Shown: piece after piece, positions 7,906 through 17,743 of the stretch
How the letters are laid out: the number at the start of each line of letters is the position of its first letter
How positions within the stretch are numbered: position 1 is the stretch's first letter
From: Actinocorallia populi
Lineage (GTDB): Bacteria > Actinomycetota > Actinomycetes > Streptosporangiales > Streptosporangiaceae
Direction: 5' to 3'
DNA length: 64,000 nt
Assembly: GCF_002995495.1 (NCBI RefSeq)
Contig: NZ_PVZV01000006.1
Coordinates: forward strand, 434,001-498,000
Program-made: the position numbers and the translations under genes
The notes under the pieces: model-generated
What the model was told of the DNA's origin: nothing
The model's input: only the letters and a program-made list of their open reading frames with translations
Databases searched by the model: none

Positions 7906-8889
7906 TCAGGTGGAGGACCGCAACACGATGCGGGGGGTGCCTTCGGTGTCGGCGGACGGCTCCGGCCGGGTGCCCGCGAAGGCCGCAACGATGGCTTCGG
8001 CACGGCGCGCGGCGGCTTCGCGCAGGTCGAAGGTGACCGTGGTGAGCGGGGGGAAGGCCAGCCGGGCGGTGGTGATGTCGTCGGATCCGATGACCGCGAG
8101 GTCGGCCGGCGCGGTCAGGCCGTGCACGCGCATGCCGGCCAGGACGGCGATCGCGATCTCGTCGTGGAAGGCGCAGACGCCGGTGACGGACTCCTCGGCC
8201 CACCGGGCGACGGCGCGGGCCGCGCTGTCGACCTCCATGCCCGGGCTCAGCGCCAGGGGCGGTTCGACGCCGGCGGCCTGGCAGGCGTCGGTGACACCCT
8301 GCAGGCGCCCCTGCGCCATGGGCAGGAGCCCCGGCTCGGAGGGCAGCGCGTAGCCGAGGCGCCGGTGGCCGCGGCCGATGAGGTGCTCGGCCTGCAGGCG
8401 GCCGACCGGTGCCGTCACGGAGACGCCGTCGGTGGGGTGGGCGGGCAGGACGACGTCGGCGCCGGCGCGGTGCAGGGACCGGACGGTGTCGGGATCGAAG
8501 ACCTCGAGGCCCAGGACCGCCGAGGCGCCGATGGCGGCGCACACGTCGGGCAGGGACCTCCCGTGCGCGCCCTCGAGGTGGGTGACCAGGGTCAGCCCGT
8601 GCTCGGCGAGCGCGGCGGCGAGCTCTTCGACGAAGCGGCTGATGCTCTGCCCGATGGGCAGGTCGGGGACGGACAGCAGGACGGTGTCGCTGCGTCCGGC
8701 GGCCAGGGCGCGCGCCGAGGAATGGGGCCGGTAGTCCAGGCGGCGGGCGGCCTCCAGGACGCGACGCCTGGTCTCCTCGGGGATGGACTGGCCCGGCTTG
8801 TTGTTGAGCACGAAGCTCACGGTGGTCTGGGAGACTCCGGCGGCCCGGGCCACGTCGGAGCTGGTGGGGCGCTTCACAGGTCGCGTCAT
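7906..8889 (-). CDS. LacI-family regulator of the oligosaccharide importer and hydrolases
   Basis: A 327-residue repressor: N-terminal HTH (PTSSDVARAAGVSQTTVSFV, with hinge helix RPHSSARALAAGRSDTV) followed by a periplasmic-binding-protein-like sensor domain ending in AVIGSDDITTARLAFPPLTTV. Length is standard. The start is the ATG at 8889, after a weak GAGAAG; upstream in-frame ATGs would add an unlikely arginine-rich tail. It is divergent from the binding-protein gene at 9125. The gap has a clear promoter followed by TAATGCGAATTA, and the same motif recurs before GH43 (14349) and GH1 (27048-27074). I infer that this protein controls all three units and is induced by an oligosaccharide or its breakdown product. 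Confidence 0.88.
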   Translation of the reverse strand: MTRPVKRPTSSDVARAAGVSQTTVSFVLNNKPGQSIPEETRRRVLEAARRLDYRPHSSARALAAGRSDTVLLSVPDLPIGQSISRFVEELAAALAEHGLTLVTHLEGAHGRSLPDVCAAIGASAVLGLEVFDPDTVRSLHRAGADVVLPAHPTDGVSVTAPVGRLQAEHLIGRGHRRLGYALPSEPGLLPMAQGRLQGVTDACQAAGVEPPLALSPGMEVDSAARAVARWAEESVTGVCAFHDEIAIAVLAGMRVHGLTAPADLAVIGSDDITTARLAFPPLTTVTFDLREAAARRAEAIVAAFAGTRPEPSADTEGTPRIVLRSST

Positions 8890-9014
8890 GGTCTTCTCGT
8901 CGCAGGGATGCCGATCTCGACGGCGCTCCCATCGTAGAGCCTGCCGCCGGGGCGTACCGGATGGCGTCTCCCGGCCCGTGAACGCCGGTTCGGTCGCCGT
9001 TACCAACCCGTGTC

Positions 9015-9071
9015 TTGTTCGAACCCGCCTCGGGGCCTACCGTACCAATCCGCATTAGTAATGCGAATTAC
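9015..9071 (+). promoter_or_regulatory. Importer promoter with LacI-type operator
   Basis: TTGTTC (9015-9020), 17 bases, TACCGT (9038-9043) make a good sigma-70-type promoter. Its start point would be about 9050. Directly downstream are CGCATTAGTAATGCG (9051-9065) and the overlapping GTAATGCGAATTAC (9058-9071), which matches the motif before the GH43 and GH1 genes. A repressor there would block transcription of the importer. Confidence 0.65.
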
Positions 9072-9124
9072 TGCGGATTCCATGGCCCGGTCACACCAGG
9101 TCGGCCCCACCCCCAGGGAGTTCC

Positions 9125-10675
9125 ATGTCCATCTCGCCCAGACCGCTCCAGCGGCGGTCCCGGATCCTCACCGCGACCGCCGCCGCGGCGCTGCTGATGA
9201 CGGCGGCGTGCGGCGGAGGGTCCGATTCCCCGGACGCGTCGCCGAGCGCCGAGAAGCTCGCGATCGCCATCCAGGCACCCCCGAGCTCCTTCGAGGTGAC
9301 GCGGCTCGACGGCGGTCAGGCGGCCTACGTCTGGGCCTCGGTCTACGACACGCTCCTCTACACCGACGAGAAGGGGCAGATCCAGCCGAACGCGGCCGAG
9401 TCCTACACCTACTCCGAGGACCGCAAGACGCTGACCTTCAAGCTCCGCGCGGGCATGGCCTTCAGCTCGGGAGCCCCGGTGAACGCGGCCGCCGCGAAGG
9501 CCAGCCTGGACGCCGTCCGCACGACCCCCGGTCTCGGCCAGTCGAACCTGGCCTCGATCGACTCGGTCGAGGCCGCCGACGACCTCACCGTCGTCGTCAA
9601 GCTGAAGGAGCCCGACGACTCCCTGGTCCCGTACCTCGCCGGCGGCAGCAGCGCGATCGCCGACCCGGCGGCGATGAAGCAGCCGGACGCCGCGACGAAC
9701 CCGGTCGCCTCAGGCCCCTACACCCTGGACAAGGGCGCGACGGTCAGCGGCTCGAGCTACACGCTGAAGAAGCGCGAGGACTACTGGAACGCCGCCGCCT
9801 ACCCGTTCGAGACCATCCAGGTGAAGGTGATGCCCGACCGCGCCGCGGTGGTCAACGCGCTGCGCGCCGGGGAGCTCAACGCCGGCAGCGTCGACTCCTC
9901 CCAGGTCGAGACCCTGAAGTCCGCCGGCCTGCGGATCGAGCAGATCAAGGCGAGCTCGGTGGCGACCCTGTTCCTCGCCGACCGCGAGGGCGACAAGCTC
10001 GAGCCGCTCGGGGACCTGAAGGTGCGGCAGGCGATCAACATGGCGTTCGACCGCGCCAAGCTGGTCCAGACCGTCCTGCGAGGCACCGGCATGCCCACCG
10101 CCCAGCTCTTCAACCCCAAGGGCCGTGCCTACGACGCCGCGCTGGACGAGCTCTACCCCTACGACCCCGCGGCCGCCAAGAAGCTGCTGGCCGAGGCCGG
10201 GTACGCGCAGGGCTTCGAGGTGACGATGCCCAGCTTCGTCACCACCAAGCCGCTCGAGCCCGTGATCGCCCAGAGCCTCGCCGACATCGGCGTCAAGGTG
10301 ACCTGGGAGTCGGTGCCCCTCCAGCAGCAGTTCACGGCGCTCGGCTCGGCGAAGTACCCGATGTACTTCGGCATCTACGGGCTCGACCACGACCCCCTGC
10401 TGGTGGACACCTACACCGCTCCCGGCACCCCCACCAACCCGTTCAAGTCGGCCGACCCCGAGCTCACGAAGCTGATCGGCGACGCGGACAAGGCGGGTGA
10501 CCCGGCGGAGGCCGACGAGGCCTACAAGAAGATCAACCAGTTCTTCGTGAAGAACGCCTGGTTCGCGCCGGTCATGGACATCGGCATGAGCTGGGTGACC
10601 GCGAAGGGGATCACGTACCTCGGCGACGGGTCCTCGGCGGCCATCAGCATCCGGTACTTCGGCACCTCCGACTGA
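9125..10675 (+). CDS. Solute-binding lipoprotein of an Opp/Dpp-type ABC importer
   Basis: A 516-residue extracytoplasmic receptor of the SBP_bac_5 (cluster C) family. The N-terminus has a basic stretch, a hydrophobic core and a lipobox LMTAACGG, so the mature protein starts with a lipid-anchored Cys at about residue 30. Later blocks such as ESYTYSEDRKTLTFKLRAGM, AINMAFDRAKL and AKKLLAEAGYAQGFEVT are standard for the family. GGGAG lies ahead of the ATG at 9125. It is followed by a strong hairpin and then by the permease and ATPase genes. Most relatives bind peptides, but several bind oligosaccharides; the surrounding glycosidases and LacI operator favour a sugar ligand here. Confidence 0.92.
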   Translation: MSISPRPLQRRSRILTATAAAALLMTAACGGGSDSPDASPSAEKLAIAIQAPPSSFEVTRLDGGQAAYVWASVYDTLLYTDEKGQIQPNAAESYTYSEDRKTLTFKLRAGMAFSSGAPVNAAAAKASLDAVRTTPGLGQSNLASIDSVEAADDLTVVVKLKEPDDSLVPYLAGGSSAIADPAAMKQPDAATNPVASGPYTLDKGATVSGSSYTLKKREDYWNAAAYPFETIQVKVMPDRAAVVNALRAGELNAGSVDSSQVETLKSAGLRIEQIKASSVATLFLADREGDKLEPLGDLKVRQAINMAFDRAKLVQTVLRGTGMPTAQLFNPKGRAYDAALDELYPYDPAAAKKLLAEAGYAQGFEVTMPSFVTTKPLEPVIAQSLADIGVKVTWESVPLQQQFTALGSAKYPMYFGIYGLDHDPLLVDTYTAPGTPTNPFKSADPELTKLIGDADKAGDPAEADEAYKKINQFFVKNAWFAPVMDIGMSWVTAKGITYLGDGSSAAISIRYFGTSD

Positions 10676-10679
10676 GCAC

Positions 10680-10711
10680 GATCCGGGCGGCCCCCGAGGG
10701 CCGCCCGGATC
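10680..10711 (+). terminator. 14-bp hairpin between binding protein and permease
   Basis: GATCCGGGCGGCCC pairs perfectly with GGGCCGCCCGGATC around a 4-base loop. There is no T-run. In importer operons such hairpins partly terminate or protect the upstream message, giving more receptor than permease. Confidence 0.7.
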
Positions 10712-10736
10712 CTGAAAGATCCGAAGGAAGCCACAC

Positions 10737-11678
10737 ATGCTCCTCTACGTGATCCGCCGCCTGGTCTCCGGACTGGTGCTCGCGGTCCTGGTCACCCTGA
10801 TCACCTTCCTGCTGCTCGCCCCGTCCTTCGACGGCATCGTGAGCAACAGGATCGGCATCGGGGTCACTTCCGAGGCGGTCCGGGCGCTGAAGGCGGACAT
10901 GGGTCTCGACCGGCCGGTGCTCGTCCAGTACCTCGACTGGCTGTCGGACGCCGTCCGCGGGGACCTGGGGGTCTCCTTCTTCTCGGGCGAGGCCGTCGGG
11001 CACACCGTCGGGCAGCACCTCGGCGTGACCCTGTCGATCGTGGTCGTCACGCTCCTGCTGACGGTCGCCGTCAGCGTCACGCTCGGCGTCCTGGCCGCCT
11101 CCCGCGGAGGCGCCGTCGACAGGATCACCCAGGCCGCCTCGCTCACCGGCCACCTCGTCCCGAACCTGCTCATCGCCATCGCGCTCGTCTACCTGCTGGC
11201 GATCCGCCTGAAGCTGCTGCCCGCGACCGGCTTCACGCCCGTGACGGAGGACCCCGCCGCGTGGGCCCGGTCCATCACCATCCCGGTGATCGCCCTGCTG
11301 GTCGCAAGCGTGGCGGGGCTGACCGCCCAGGTGCGCGGCACCATGATCGACGAGCTGCGCAAGGACTACGTGCGCACGCTGCGCACCCGCGGGATCTCCA
11401 CCCGGGCGGTGGTGCTGCGCCACGCCCTGCGCAACGCCGCCGGACCCGCGCTGACCGTGCTGTCGTTCGAGTTCGTCGCCCTGCTGGGCGGCGCGCTCAT
11501 CGTCGAGAAGGTGTTCGCGATCCCGGGCTTCGGCAGCTATGCCTTCGACGCCTCCCTCCAGGGAGACGTCCCGGTCATCATGGGCATCACCCTTTTCGCC
11601 GTGCTCCTCGTCGTCACCATCAACCTCGCCGTCGACCTGGTGAACGGCTGGCTCAACCCGAAGGCGAGGATCTTTTGA
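10737..11678 (+). CDS. ABC importer permease, DppB/OppB type
   Basis: A 313-residue inner-membrane permease with an N-terminal helix (MLLYVIRRLVSGLVLAVLV) and five further predicted helices. The EAA loop that touches the ATPase is in VRTLRTRGISTRAVVLRHAL. The C-terminal EKVFAIPGFGSYAFDA segment is typical of DppB. GAAGGA lies seven bases before the ATG. It overlaps the next gene by TTGA, so the second permease is translated by coupling. With the neighbours it forms the channel through which the lipoprotein's ligand enters the cell. Confidence 0.93.
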   Translation: MLLYVIRRLVSGLVLAVLVTLITFLLLAPSFDGIVSNRIGIGVTSEAVRALKADMGLDRPVLVQYLDWLSDAVRGDLGVSFFSGEAVGHTVGQHLGVTLSIVVVTLLLTVAVSVTLGVLAASRGGAVDRITQAASLTGHLVPNLLIAIALVYLLAIRLKLLPATGFTPVTEDPAAWARSITIPVIALLVASVAGLTAQVRGTMIDELRKDYVRTLRTRGISTRAVVLRHALRNAAGPALTVLSFEFVALLGGALIVEKVFAIPGFGSYAFDASLQGDVPVIMGITLFAVLLVVTINLAVDLVNGWLNPKARIF

Positions 11679-13459
11679 CCGCCGAAACCCCCACCGGCCG
11701 GCCGGACCCTCGGCGCCGCAGGTCGACCGCGCACAAGCTGCTCCGCGACCCGCAGGCGGTCGTCACCGCGGGCCTGCTGCTGTTCATCGTCGCCATGGGC
11801 CTGCTCGCACCGCTGCTGGCCTCGCACGGCCCGAACGAGTCCTCCCTCGACCACATCGACGCCGGAATCGGCACGCCGGACTACCCGCTGGGCGGCGACC
11901 ACAGCGGCCGCGACATCTGGGCGCGGCTGCTGCACTCCATCAACACCAGCGTGGTCTCCGCGCTCATCGGCGCGAGCATCGCCCTGATCGTCGGAGTGGC
12001 CGCCGGGCTGGTCGGCGGCTACTACGATCGCGCCCGCTCGGCGACCGAGTGGACGTTCAGCCTGGTCATGACCTTCCCCGGACTGCTGCTGCTCATCGTT
12101 CTCATGCCGCTGACCGGCGGTGACTTCCGCATCACCATGGCCATCTTCGGCGTGCTGCTGTCACCCGGCATCTACCGCATCGTGCGCAACCAGGTCGTCG
12201 GAGTGAAGAACGAACTGTTCGTCGACGCCGCCCGCGTCTCCGGCCTGACCGACCGGCGCATCCTGGCCCGCCACGTCCTGTTCGCGGTACGCGGACCCGT
12301 CATCATCGCCACCGCGTTCCTGTGCGGCTCATCCATCGGCGTCCAGGCGGGCCTGGCCTTCCTCGGCGTCGGACCGGCCACCGTCCCCAGCTTCGGATCC
12401 ATGGCCGCCGAAGGTTTCCAGAACCTCTACATCGCCCCCCTCCAGGTGGTCTGGCCCAGCCTCGTGCTCGGCACCATGACCGCCTCGCTCGTCCTGCTCG
12501 GCAACGCGCTGCGCGACACGCTGGAGGGCGCCACCCGCAGGCCGTCCAAGGTCGCCGCACTGAAGGCCGCGAAGGCGTCCGCGGTGGACGACGCGTCGTC
12601 CGCGCTGCTGGTCGTGCAGGACCTGGCCATCGCCTACCCGACGCCCTCGGGCGAGCTGAACGAGGTCGTCAGCGGGGTGGACCTGCGGCTGGAGGCCGGC
12701 GAGACGCTCGGGCTCGTGGGCGAGTCCGGGTCGGGCAAGACCCAGACGGCGTTCGCGGTCCTGGGCGTGCTGCCGCCGGAGGCGGTCATCACCCGCGGCT
12801 CCATCCGCCTGGACGGGCGCGAGCTGCTCGGGCTGAAGGAGTCCGAGCTGCGCGGACTGCGCGGGAGGACGATCGCCTACATCCCGCAGGAGCCCATGTC
12901 CAACCTCGACCCCTCCGCCACCGTCGGATCCCAGCTCGTCGAGGGCCTGCGCGCGGCGAGCGGCGTCTCCCGGCAGGAGGCGCGAGAGCGGGTGCTCGCC
13001 CTCCTCGCGCGGGTCGGCATCCCCGACCCCGAGCACACCTTCGGCTCCTACCCGCACCAGATCTCCGGCGGCATGGCCCAGCGCGTGCTGATCGCCGGGG
13101 CGGTGGCCTGCCGGCCGGTCCTGCTGATCGCCGACGAGCCGACGACCGCGCTGGACGTCACGGTGCAGGCCGAGATCCTCGACCTGCTGCGCGACCTGCA
13201 GGAGGAGATGGGCATGGCGGTGCTGCTGGTCACCCACAACTTCGGCGTGGTCGCCGACATCTGCGACCGCATCGCGGTCATGCGCGACGGGCGGGTCGTC
13301 GAGACGGGGACCTCCCTGGAGATCTTCCGCGAGGCCCGGCACCCCTACACCCGGATGCTCCTGGACTCCGTCCTGGACGAGGAGACCGTGCGGACCGACC
13401 CGCCGGCCGCGGCGTCTCCGATGGCCGCGGTGGCCGAGAGCGCGGGGAAGGAGAAGTGA
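11675..13459 (+). CDS. DppC-type permease fused to DppD-type ATPase
   Basis: A 594-residue fusion. Residues 1-290 are a DppC-like permease (first helix [22 protein letters not shown] loop in [19 protein letters not shown]). Residues about 310-570 are an ATPase with Walker [11 protein letters not shown], signature ISGGMAQR, and Walker [14 protein letters not shown], ending with the oligopeptide-type [10 protein letters not shown]. Such permease-ATPase fusions are known in actinobacterial Opp systems. The start is a TTG at 11675 overlapping the upstream stop; no better start lies nearby and the frame is continuous. The next ATPase starts on the last base of this stop codon, so the whole importer is one coupled operon. 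Confidence 0.92.
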   Translation: MTAETPTGRPDPRRRRSTAHKLLRDPQAVVTAGLLLFIVAMGLLAPLLASHGPNESSLDHIDAGIGTPDYPLGGDHSGRDIWARLLHSINTSVVSALIGASIALIVGVAAGLVGGYYDRARSATEWTFSLVMTFPGLLLLIVLMPLTGGDFRITMAIFGVLLSPGIYRIVRNQVVGVKNELFVDAARVSGLTDRRILARHVLFAVRGPVIIATAFLCGSSIGVQAGLAFLGVGPATVPSFGSMAAEGFQNLYIAPLQVVWPSLVLGTMTASLVLLGNALRDTLEGATRRPSKVAALKAAKASAVDDASSALLVVQDLAIAYPTPSGELNEVVSGVDLRLEAGETLGLVGESGSGKTQTAFAVLGVLPPEAVITRGSIRLDGRELLGLKESELRGLRGRTIAYIPQEPMSNLDPSATVGSQLVEGLRAASGVSRQEARERVLALLARVGIPDPEHTFGSYPHQISGGMAQRVLIAGAVACRPVLLIADEPTTALDVTVQAEILDLLRDLQEEMGMAVLLVTHNFGVVADICDRIAVMRDGRVVETGTSLEIFREARHPYTRMLLDSVLDEETVRTDPPAAASPMAAVAESAGKEK

Positions 13460-14304
13460 TGGCGACGCCTCTGCTCGAGGTGAAGGACCTGCGCCTGGCC
13501 TACCCGGGCCAGGGCTTCCGGGCCCGTCCGGTGGAGATCCTGCACGGGGTCTCCCTGACGGTGGGCGAGGGCGAGACCCTCGGCCTGGTGGGGGAGTCCG
13601 GGTCGGGCAAGACGACGATCGGCCGTGCCCTGCTGGGCCTGGCCGAGCCCAGCGGCGGCAGCGTCGTGTTCGCGGGCCGGGACATCACCTGTCTCCCGTC
13701 CAAGGAGCGCCGCGCCCTGGCCCGCGACATCCAGGTCGTCTTCCAGGACCCCTACACCTCCCTCAACCCGTCGCTGACGATCGGCGACATCCTCAGCGAG
13801 CCGCTCATCGTCCAGGGAGCCACCGCGAAGGACGCCCGCGGCAAGGTCGGCGAGCTCCTCGACCGGGTCGGGCTGCCCGCGGACGCGGCCGAGCGGCTGC
13901 CCCGGGAGTTCAGCGGCGGCCAGCGCCAGCGCGTGGCCATCGCCCGCGCCCTGGCTCCGGAGCCGAGGCTGATCGTCTGCGACGAGCCGGTCTCCGCACT
14001 CGACCTGTCGACCCAGGCCCGCGTCCTCGACCTGCTCATCGACATCCAGCGCCGCACGGGCGTGGCCTACCTGTTCATCTCCCACGACCTGGCCGTCGTG
14101 CGCCACATCAGTCACCGCGTGGCCGTCCTGTACCGCGGCGACCTCGTCGAGACCGGCCCGGCGCGGAAGATCACGGCGACCCCGGAGCACCCTTACACGC
14201 GCCGCCTCGTCCTGGCCTCACCGGTCGCCGACCCGGTGGAGCAGGAAAGGCGCCGCGCCGAACGCCGCCGCCTCGCCGCGGAGGCCGCTCCGGACGTCGC
14301 CTAG
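13459..14304 (+). CDS. ABC importer ATPase, DppF/OppF type
   Basis: A 281-residue cytoplasmic ATPase, the second motor subunit of the importer. Walker [12 protein letters not shown]-loop VVFQDPYTSLNP, signature FSGGQRQRVAIARAL, Walker B LIVCDEPVSALDLS, switch SHDLAVVRHI and the C-terminal EHPYTRRLVLASP of the oligopeptide family are all present. ATG 13459 shares one base with the preceding TGA; GGAGAAG lies upstream within the previous gene. A terminator hairpin follows directly. Together with the fused subunit it provides the two ATP sites of a cluster-C importer. Confidence 0.93.
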   Translation: MATPLLEVKDLRLAYPGQGFRARPVEILHGVSLTVGEGETLGLVGESGSGKTTIGRALLGLAEPSGGSVVFAGRDITCLPSKERRALARDIQVVFQDPYTSLNPSLTIGDILSEPLIVQGATAKDARGKVGELLDRVGLPADAAERLPREFSGGQRQRVAIARALAPEPRLIVCDEPVSALDLSTQARVLDLLIDIQRRTGVAYLFISHDLAVVRHISHRVAVLYRGDLVETGPARKITATPEHPYTRRLVLASPVADPVEQERRRAERRRLAAEAAPDVA

Positions 14305-14306
14305 CC

Positions 14307-14339
14307 GCGTACACCTGCCCCCCCCGCGCAGGTGTACGC
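14307..14339 (+). terminator. Terminator of the importer operon
   Basis: GCGTACACCTGC and GCAGGTGTACGC pair perfectly over 12 bp around a C-rich loop, two bases after the ATPase stop codon and just before the next operator. No T-run follows. Confidence 0.75.
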
Positions 14340-14348
14340 TCACTATTG

Positions 14349-14362
14349 CTAATGCGCATTAG
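14349..14362. promoter_or_regulatory. LacI-type operator before the GH operon
   Basis: CTAATGCGCATTAG is a perfect 14-bp palindrome 37 bases before the GH43 start. It matches the sites at 9058-9071 and 27048-27074, so the hydrolase operon and the importer should share a repressor, most simply the LacI protein encoded at 7906-8889. Confidence 0.75.
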
Positions 14363-14398
14363 TTCCCTCTTCATCAAAGGAAACGAAGGACTCAGCAC

Positions 14399-15466
14399 GT
14401 GAGCGAGCATCGCCGTACGAGCATCACCCCGGGCCGGCCCTGGCTGGACACCAAGGGCGAGCGCATCCAGGCCCACGGAGGGTCGATCCTGTACCTCGAC
14501 GGCACGTTCTACTGGTACGGGGAGAACAAGGAGAAGACCCTTCCCGGCAGCGGCGTCTGGCACTGGGGCATCCGCCTGTACGCCTCCCAGAACCTGTACG
14601 ACTGGGAGGACCGCGGCCTGATCATCCCGCCCCAGCCCGACGACCCCGCCAGCCCGCTGCACCCGGCCAAGCAGGTCGACCGGCCCCACATCGTCCACGA
14701 CCGGCGGACCGGGAAATTCGTCTGCTGGCTCAAACTCATGGGCGAGTTCCAGGAGTCCACCGTGCTGGTCGCCGACGCCATCGAGGGGCCGTACCGCATC
14801 GTGCGCACCGGCCTGCGCCCCCTGGGGATGAGCGCCGGGGACTTCGACCTGGTCGTCGACCCCTACGACGGCAAGGGCTACTACTACTTCGAGCGCGTGC
14901 ACAGCGAACTCATCTGCGCCGACCTCACCGAGGACTACACCGGCGTGACCGGCTACTACTCCACCCATTTCCCGCAGCCGGGCCCGCCGTCCGTCCGCGA
15001 GGCCCCCGCCTACTTCCGCCGCGGCGCCAAGCACTACCTGTTCACCTCCGGGACCTCGGGCTACCTCCCGAACCCGAGCGAGGTCGCGGTCGCCGACACC
15101 TACCACGGACCCTGGACCGTCCTGGGCGATCCGCACCCGGGCGACGAGACCGGCACCTCCTACCGGTCGCAGATCTCCTCGGTCTTCAAGCACCCGCACA
15201 AGAAGGACCTCTACATCGCCCTGGGCGACCGGTGGCTGCCGGACGTGCCGGCCGAGATCTCCGCCCGTGCCCTCGCGCGCCTGGCGGGCGGCCCGCCCGC
15301 CCCCGAAGCGGATCCCGGAACGAGCGAGGACCGGGAGAAAGTACGAACCGCCTTCATGGAGCCCAACACCTCCCTGGCGGACTACGTCTGGCTGCCGGTC
15401 CGCTTCGACGGCGACCGCCCCTGTCTCGACTGGCACGACGAATGGCGCATCGAGGACTACGACTGA
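14399..15466 (+). CDS. Glycoside hydrolase family 43-like enzyme (exo-galactanase type)
   Basis: A 355-residue five-bladed beta-propeller hydrolase. RPWLDTKGERIQAHGGSILY followed by DGTFYWYGENKEKT is the start typical of the GH43 subfamily that includes exo-beta-1,3-galactanases; AGDFDLVVDPYDGKGYYYFE and SQISSVFKHPHKKDLYIALG are later blades. There is no signal peptide, so it acts inside the cell. The GTG at 14399 is the only sensible start. The gene overlaps the GH3 gene (TGATG), beginning a tightly coupled hydrolase operon behind the 14349 operator. GH43 covers arabinan, xylan and galactan enzymes; the galactan assignment rests on the N-terminal motif from memory. Confidence 0.8.
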   Translation: MSEHRRTSITPGRPWLDTKGERIQAHGGSILYLDGTFYWYGENKEKTLPGSGVWHWGIRLYASQNLYDWEDRGLIIPPQPDDPASPLHPAKQVDRPHIVHDRRTGKFVCWLKLMGEFQESTVLVADAIEGPYRIVRTGLRPLGMSAGDFDLVVDPYDGKGYYYFERVHSELICADLTEDYTGVTGYYSTHFPQPGPPSVREAPAYFRRGAKHYLFTSGTSGYLPNPSEVAVADTYHGPWTVLGDPHPGDETGTSYRSQISSVFKHPHKKDLYIALGDRWLPDVPAEISARALARLAGGPPAPEADPGTSEDREKVRTAFMEPNTSLADYVWLPVRFDGDRPCLDWHDEWRIEDYD

Positions 15467-17721
15467 TGAACATCCCTGACCTTCTGGCCCGCCTCACCAT
15501 CGAGGAGAAGGCCGCGCTGCTCTCGGGCCGGAGCGCCTGGGAGACCGCGCCGGTCGACCGGCTCGGCATTCCCTCGGCCACGCTGACCGACGGCCCGCAC
15601 GGCCTGCGCATGCAGGATCCGGCGGCCGAGCGTTTCAGCTTCGACGTGAGCCTGCCGGCCACGTGTTTCCCCACCGCGTCGGCGCTGGGATCGTCCTGGG
15701 ACACCGCCCTGCTGGCCCGGGTGGGAGAGGCGCTCGGGGACGAGAGCCGCGCCGCGGATGTGGCGGTCCTGCTCGGCCCGGGCGTCAACATCAAGAGATC
15801 GCCGCTGTGCGGCCGCAACTTCGAGTACCTCTCCGAGGACCCCGTCGTCAGCGGAATCCTGGGCGCGGCGCTGGTGCGCGGTGTGCAGAGCCGGGGCGTG
15901 GGCGCCTCGGTGAAGCACTTCGCGGCCAACAACCAGGAGACCGACCGCATGCGGGTCAGCGCCCAGGTCGACGAGCGCACGCTGCGGGAGATCTACCTGG
16001 CCGCCTTCGAACACGTCGTCACCACCGCGAAGCCGTGGACGGTGATGGCCGCCTACAACAAGGTCAACGGCGTCCACGCCGCGCAGCACCCGTGGCTGCT
16101 GACCGAAGTGCTGCGCGACGAGTGGGGCTTCGACGGCGTGGTGGTCTCGGACTGGGGCGCGGTCTGCGACCCCGTGGCCGCCGTCGCCGCGGGCTTGGAC
16201 CTGGAGATGCCCACCACGAACGGCACCAGTGCGGCACGGCTCGTCGAGGCGGTGCAGGCCGGTCGGCTCGAGCAGGCCGCGCTCGACCGGGCCGTGACGC
16301 GCATGCTGGAGCTCTTGGACCGCTCCGCGCAGGCGGGCCCCGCCGAAGCCGTCGACTTCGACCGGCACCACGCCCTGGCCCGGCTGGCCGCCGCCGAGTC
16401 GGCGGTCCTGCTGAAGAACGAGGACGCGATCCTGCCGCTGGACCCGGAGGCCGGTCCGAGCGTGGCGGTGATCGGCGAGTTCGCCCGCACACCCAGGTTC
16501 CAGGGGGCGGGCAGCTCCCTGGTCAACGCCGTCCGCGTCGACAACGCTCTGGACGCCCTCACGGAGGCGGCCGGGGAACACCTGCACCTGACGTTCTCGC
16601 CCGGCTTCACCCTCTCGGGCGAGGAGGACGAGGCACTGCTGACGGAGGCGGTCTCCGCCGCCGAGGAGGCCGACGTCGCCGTGGTGTTCCTGGGCCTGCC
16701 CGAAGGGGAGGAGACCGAGGGCACCGACCGCGAGCACATCGGCCTGCCCGACGTCCAGCTCCGGCTGCTGGAGGCGGTGGCGCGGGCCAACCGGAACACG
16801 GTGGTCGTGCTGGCCAACGGAGGAGTGGTCGAGACCGCGAACTGGGACCACCACGCCAAAGCCGTCCTGGAGGGATGGCTGGGCGGGCAGGCCGGTGGCG
16901 GCGCGATCGCCGACCTGCTGCTCGGCCGGGTCAACCCGTCCGGGAAGCTGGCCGAGACCATTCCGCTGCGCCTCCAGGACACCCCGTCCCACCTGGACTT
17001 CCCCGGTGCTGAGGGCGTCGTCTCCTACGGGGAGCGCCTTTACGTCGGATACCGCTACTACGACGCCAGGGACATGGCCGTCGCCTACCCCTTCGGGCAC
17101 GGCCTGTCCTACACCGCCTTCGCCTACTCCGACCTGCACACGACGGTCGAAGGGGAGGGCGAGGACGCCGTCGTGCGGCTGCGGCTCACCCTGGCCAACA
17201 CCGGGTCCGTCACCGGCAAGGAAGTGGTGCAGGTCTACGTCGGCGATCCGATCTGCTCGGTCGACCGGCCCGTCCGGGAGCTCAAGGCCTTCACCAAGAT
17301 AGAGCTCGCCCCCGGTGAGGCCGCGCCCGTGGAGTTCGAGCTGCGCGCCCGGGACCTTTCCTTCTTCCACCCAGTCCACGGCCGGTGGGTGCTGGAGAGC
17401 GGTGACTTCGAGCTCAGCGTCGGTTCGTCCTCCCGCGACCTGCGCCTGACCGCCACCGTGACGGTGGAAGCTCCTCCGCTCGCGCGCCCCCTCGCCCTGG
17501 AGTCGTCGGTCGGGGACTGGCTGGACGACCCGGAAGGCGGCCCCCTGCTCATGGAGGCGGTGCGGACGATGGAGGGGTCGGGCATCGCCCACGACCCGGA
17601 GATCCTCCGCATGGTCGAGGCGCTGCCGCTGAACCGGCTGATCGCGATGGGCGGAGGCCGCCTGGACACCACGGAAATCGATCGTTTTCTCGGCGGCCGT
17701 ACGGCCGGGCACGGCGCGTAG
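15466..17721 (+). CDS. Glycoside hydrolase family 3 beta-glycosidase
   Basis: A 751-residue retaining beta-glycosidase. N-terminal barrel signatures are LTDGPHGLRMQ, GPGVNIKRSPLCGRNFEYLS and VKHFAANNQE. The nucleophile is Asp229 in VVVSDWGA. The alpha/beta sandwich carries FQGAGSSLVN, and a C-terminal fibronectin-III-like domain holds the GKEVVQVYVGD segment. No signal peptide. ATG 15466 overlaps the GH43 stop. GH3 enzymes with this layout remove terminal glucose, xylose or arabinose from oligosaccharides and glycosides. The position inside the LacI-controlled operon suggests work on the imported oligomer; exact sugar specificity cannot be read. Confidence 0.92.
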   Translation: MNIPDLLARLTIEEKAALLSGRSAWETAPVDRLGIPSATLTDGPHGLRMQDPAAERFSFDVSLPATCFPTASALGSSWDTALLARVGEALGDESRAADVAVLLGPGVNIKRSPLCGRNFEYLSEDPVVSGILGAALVRGVQSRGVGASVKHFAANNQETDRMRVSAQVDERTLREIYLAAFEHVVTTAKPWTVMAAYNKVNGVHAAQHPWLLTEVLRDEWGFDGVVVSDWGAVCDPVAAVAAGLDLEMPTTNGTSAARLVEAVQAGRLEQAALDRAVTRMLELLDRSAQAGPAEAVDFDRHHALARLAAAESAVLLKNEDAILPLDPEAGPSVAVIGEFARTPRFQGAGSSLVNAVRVDNALDALTEAAGEHLHLTFSPGFTLSGEEDEALLTEAVSAAEEADVAVVFLGLPEGEETEGTDREHIGLPDVQLRLLEAVARANRNTVVVLANGGVVETANWDHHAKAVLEGWLGGQAGGGAIADLLLGRVNPSGKLAETIPLRLQDTPSHLDFPGAEGVVSYGERLYVGYRYYDARDMAVAYPFGHGLSYTAFAYSDLHTTVEGEGEDAVVRLRLTLANTGSVTGKEVVQVYVGDPICSVDRPVRELKAFTKIELAPGEAAPVEFELRARDLSFFHPVHGRWVLESGDFELSVGSSSRDLRLTATVTVEAPPLARPLALESSVGDWLDDPEGGPLLMEAVRTMEGSGIAHDPEILRMVEALPLNRLIAMGGGRLDTTEIDRFLGGRTAGHGA

Positions 17722-17743
17722 AGACCCAGGGAAGGCAAGATCC

